A stretch of 64,000 nt of DNA from Mayamaea pseudoterrestris. Its lineage: Eukaryota > Bacillariophyta > Bacillariophyceae > Sellaphorales > Sellaphoraceae. Location of the stretch: the NCBI GenBank assembly GCA_027923505.1, contig BROI01000018.1, positions 186,001 through 250,000 on the forward strand, given 5' to 3'. Below are positions 60,163-64,000 of this stretch, piece after piece (position 1 is the stretch's first letter; each line of letters starts with the position of its first letter). The notes under the pieces are model-generated. The model made no database searches, was not told the DNA's origin, and saw nothing but the letters and a program-made list of their open reading frames with translations. The position numbers were made by a program, and so were the translations under genes.

Positions 60163-63100
60163 CTGGTGTCTCAGGGGATGGCAATGTGATTGGTGACAAC
60201 TTGTCACCAGTCTCAGCCAGCAGATGTTTTGACATTCCAGCGCCCCTACAGCAAGCCATGTATACACCCAAATTACACCAGAAAGGTGACAGCATCATTA
60301 TTCAGGCTGCGCTACAAAGTGGTATGCCTGGATGGTGTCTCAGGGGATGGCAATGTGATTGGTGACAACTTGTCACCAATCTCAGCCCGCAGATGCATTG
60401 ACATTAAAACGCTCCTACAACACGCCATGTATACACCCAAATTACACCAGAATGGTGCCAACATCATTGTTTGGGCTGCGCTACAAGACGGTATGCCTGG
60501 CTGGGGTCTCAGGGGATGGCAATGTGATTGGTGACAACTTGTCACAATCTCAGCCAGCTGATGCCTTGACATTCAAACGCCCCTATAGCACGCCATGTAT
60601 ACACCCAAATTACACCAGAATGGTGCCAACATCATTATTTGGGCTGCGCTACAAGGTGGTATGCCTAGAGGGTGTCTCAGGGGATGGCAATGTAATTTGT
60701 GACAACTTGTCACCAGTCTCAGCCCGCAGATGCCTTTGACATTCAAACGCTCCTACAGCAAGCCATGTATACACCCAAATTACACCAGAATGGTGCCAAC
60801 ATCATTATTTGGGCTGCGCTACAAGGTGGTATGCCTGGCTGGTGTCTCAGGGGATGGCAATGTGATTGGTGACAACTTGTCACCAGTCTCAGCCCGCAGA
60901 TGCCTTGACATTCAAACGCTTTTACAGCACGCCATGTATACACCCAAATTACACCAGAATGGTGCCAACATCATTATTTGGGCTGCGCTACAAGATGGTA
61001 TGCCTGGCTGGGGTCTCAGGGGATGGCAATGTGATTGGTGACAACTTGTCACCAATCTCAGCCAGCTGATGCCTTGACATTCAAACGCCCCTACAGCACG
61101 CCATGTATACACCCAAATTACACCAGAATGGTGCCAACATCATTATTTGGGCTGCGCTACAAGGTGGTATGCCTGGATGGGGTCTCAGGGGATGGCGATG
61201 TGATTGGTGACAACTTGTCACCAGTCTCAGCCCGAAGATGCCTTGACATTTAAACCTTCCTACAGCAAGCCATGTATACAGCCAAATTACACCAAATGGT
61301 GCCAACATCATTGTTTGGGCTGCGCTACAAGAGGGTATGCCTGGTTGGGGTCTCAGGGGATGGCAATGTGATTGGTGACAACTTGTCACCAGTCTCAGCC
61401 CGCAGATGCCTTGACATTCAAACGCTCCTACAGCACGCCATGTATACACCCAAATTACACCAGAATGGTGCCAACATCATTATTTGGGCTGCGCTACAAG
61501 ATGGTATGCCTGGCTGGGGTCTCAGGGGATGGCAATGTGATTGGTGACAACTTGTCACCAGTCTCAGCCCGCAGATGCCTTGACATTCAAACGCTCCTAC
61601 AGCACGCCATGTATACACCCAAATTACACCAGAATGGTGCCAACATCATTATTTGGGCTGCGCTACAAGGTGGTATGCCTGGATGGTGTCTCAGGGGATG
61701 GCAATGTGATTGGTGACAACTTGTCACCAGTCTCAGCCCGCAGATGCCTTGACATTCAAACGCTCCTACAGCACGCCATGTATACACCCAAATTACACCA
61801 GAATGGTGCCAACATCATTATTTGGGCTGCGCTACAAGATGGTATGCCTGGCTGGGGTCTCAGGGGATGGCAATGTGATTGGTGACAACTTGTCACCAGT
61901 CTCAGCCCGCAGATGCCTTGACATTCAAACGCTCCTACAGCACGCCATGTATACACCCAAATTACACCAGAATGGTGCCAACATCATTCTTTGGGCTGCG
62001 CTACAAGGTGGTATGCCTGGATGGGGTCTCAGGGGATGGCAATGTGATTGGTGACAACTTGTCACCAGTCTCAGCCCGCAGATGCCTTGACATTCAAACG
62101 CTCCTACAGCACGCCATGTATACACCCAAATTACACCAGAATGGTGCCAACATCATTATTTGGGCTGCGCTACAAGATGGTATGCCTGGCTGGGGTCTCA
62201 GGGGATGGCAATGTGATTGGTGACAACTTGTCACCAGTCTCAGCCCGCAGATGCCTTGACATTCAAACGCTCCTACAGCACGCCATGTATACACCCAAAT
62301 TACACCAGAATGGTGCCAACATCATTATTTGGGCTGCGCTACAAGATGGTATGCCTGGATGGGGTCTCAGGGGATGGCAATGTGATTGGTGACAACTTGT
62401 CACCAGTCTCAGCCCGCAGATGCCTTGACATTCAAACGCCCCTACAGCACGCCATGTATACACCCAAATTACACCAGAATGGTGCCAACATCATTATTTG
62501 GGCTGCGCTACAAGATGGTATGCCTGGCTGGGGTCTCAGGGGATGGCAATGTGATTGGTGACAACTTGTCACCAGTCTCAGCCCGCAGATGCCTTGACAT
62601 TCAAACGCTCCTACAGCACGCCATGTATACACCCAAATTACACCAGAATGGTGCCAACATCATTATTTGGGCTGCGCTACAAGATGGTATGCCTGGCTGG
62701 TGTCTCAGGGGATGGCAATGTGATTGGTGACAACTTGTCACCAGTCTCAGCCCGCAGATGCCTTGACATTCAAACGCTCCACCTACAGCACGCCATGTAT
62801 ACACCCAAATTACACCAGAATGGTGCCAACATCATTATTTGGGCTGCGCTACAAGATGGTATGCCTGGCTGGGGTCTCAGGGGATGGCAATGTGATTGGT
62901 GACAACTTGTCACCAGTCTCAGCCCGCAGATGCCTTGACATTCAAACGCCCCTACAGCACGCCATGTATACACCCAAATTACACCAGAATGGTGCCAACA
63001 TCATTCTTTGGGCTGCGCTACAAGATGGTATGCCTGGCTGGTGTCTCAGGGGATGGCAATGTGATTGGTGACAACTTGTCACCAGTCTCAGCCCGCAGAT

Positions 63101-64000
63101 GCCTTGACATTCAAACGCCCCTACAGCACGCCATGTATACACCCAAATTACACCAGAATGGTGCCAACATCATTCTTTGGGCTGCGCTACAAGATGGTAT
63201 GCCTGGCTGGGGTCTCAGGGGATGGCAATGTGATTGGTGACAACTTGTCACCAGTCTCAGCCCGCAGATGCCTTGACATTCAAACGCTCCTACAGCACGC
63301 CATGTATACACCCAAATTACACCAGAATGGTGCCAACATCATTATTTGGGCTGCGCTACAAGATGGTATGCCTGGCTGGGGTCTCAGGGGATGGCAATGT
63401 GATTGGTGACAACTTGTCACCAGTCTCAGCCCGCAGATGCCTTGACATTCAAACGCTCCTACAGCACGCCATGTATACACCCAAATTACACCAGAATGGT
63501 GCCAACATCATTATTTGGGCTGCGCTACAAGATGGTATGCCTGGCTGGGGTCTCAGGGGATGGCAATGTGATTGGTGACAACTTGTCACCAGTCTCAGCC
63601 CGCAGATGCCTTGACATTCAAACGCTCCTACAGCAAGCCATGTATACACCCAAATTACACCAGAATGGTGCCAACATCATTATTTGGGCTGCGCTACAAG
63701 ATGGTATGCCTGGCTGGGGTCTCAGGGGATGGCAATGTGATTGGTGACAACTTGTCACCAGTCTCAGCCCGCAGATGCCTTGACATTCAAACGCCCCTAC
63801 AGCACGCCATGTATACACCCAAATTACACCAGAATGGTGCCAACATCATTATTTGGGCTGCGCTACAAGATGGTATGCCTGGCTGGGGTCTCAGGGGATG
63901 GCAATGTGATTGGTGACAACTTGTCACCAGTCTCAGCCCGCAGATGCCTTGACATTCAAACGCTCCTACAGCACGCCATGTATACACCCAAATTACACCA
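60163..64000. repeat. Satellite array B, 169-bp unit, about 22.7 copies, continuing past the window
   Basis: The unit contains, in order, CAGGGGATGGCAATGTGATT, a 19-nt dyad TGGTGACAACTTGTCACCA, TCAGCCCGCAGATGCC, TTGACATTCAAACG, GCCATGTATACACCCAAATT, ACACCAGAATGGTGCCAACA and TTTGGGCTGCGCTACAAG. The period is 169 bp, with one 172-bp unit (ACC insertion near 62780) and small deletions near 60545 and 61292. Left-edge copies are the most diverged; those from about 61370 onward are almost identical. 169 is not a multiple of three, so the 114-codon frames here are by-products of repetition. Confidence 0.97.

Noticed and set aside
60190-63916. Many 66- and 114-codon ORFs on both strands in the right-hand array
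   Set aside because: They recur every 169 bp because the satellite repeats. The unit is not a multiple of three, so each ORF reads two frames of the same unit and stops in the third. No codon-level constraint is visible.
60163-64000. CRISPR-like regular array
   Set aside because: The whole 169-bp unit repeats; there are no unique spacers between short repeats, and the genome is eukaryotic.

Overview
This window is nuclear DNA from a photosynthetic eukaryote with a red-algal-type secondary plastid, most probably a diatom or another photosynthetic stramenopile. Several proteins begin with a signal peptide followed by an Ala/Gly-Phe cleavage motif (for example SAFAP, SAFVP, GAFQ, TAFQM), the bipartite plastid pre-sequence of diatoms. 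There is a RedCAP-like light-harvesting protein, genes are interrupted by few and short introns (mostly 71-140 bp, GT-AG), and secreted proteins include a Pro-Thr-Arg repeat type common in diatoms. Thirty-three protein genes can be supported, plus one broken gene fragment. No bacterial operons, CRISPR array or virus was seen.

Layout. 1-8.0 kb: RPS4 (cut by the window edge), RPS13, a light-harvesting protein, a plastid TLDc protein and a FYVE-lipase-FYVE protein. 8.1-20.7 kb: a PPR protein, the co-chaperone STI1, plastid sulfite reductase, an alpha/beta hydrolase, a HopJ-like protein, a CvfB-like RNA-binding protein and a plastid cyclophilin. 20.7-23.2 kb: gene-poor, with one small Ser-rich ORF. 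23.2-32.6 kb: an Aat-type tRNA-protein transferase, SLY1, DXR, a CDP-alcohol phosphotransferase fused to a cytidylyltransferase-like domain, and a PFK-2/FBPase-2. 32.6-34.0 kb: a terminal-inverted-repeat element sitting in what looks like the first exon of a lost gene. 34.3-39.0 kb: a TPR-like plastid protein, an RmlD-like reductase, pyridoxal kinase and a BRO1-domain protein. 39.0-41.5 kb: gene-poor, with relic sequence. 41.5-59.0 kb: a secreted Pro/Thr/Arg repeat protein, a plastid coiled-coil protein, an MFSD5/MOT2-type transporter, IMP dehydrogenase, VPS29, a secreted coiled-coil membrane protein, NAA20, an SCP/FCP-type phosphatase, a small secreted protein, SEC23 and a mutarotase-like membrane protein. 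59.5-64.0 kb: two adjoining satellite arrays (units of about 176 bp and 169 bp) running off the right edge.

The genes are ordinary eukaryotic housekeeping and plastid genes that do not form one pathway. Themes are secretion and vesicle traffic (SEC23, SLY1, VPS29, BRO1, FYVE-lipase), plastid metabolism (DXR, sulfite reductase, RedCAP, cyclophilin) and nucleotide or cofactor supply (IMPDH, PDXK). Organisation is strikingly head-to-head: eleven divergent pairs are separated by only 128-548 bp and neighbouring 3' ends by as little as 25 bp. I found no clear undescribed multi-gene system. The best leads are unusual single proteins (a PFK-2/FBPase-2 lacking its phosphatase histidine, the fused CDP-alcohol enzyme, a nuclear Aat homologue), the TIR element, CRE-like tandem repeats before PDXK, and the satellite arrays. 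Exon boundaries were inferred by eye from splice consensus and reading-frame continuity. No database or alignment was available.
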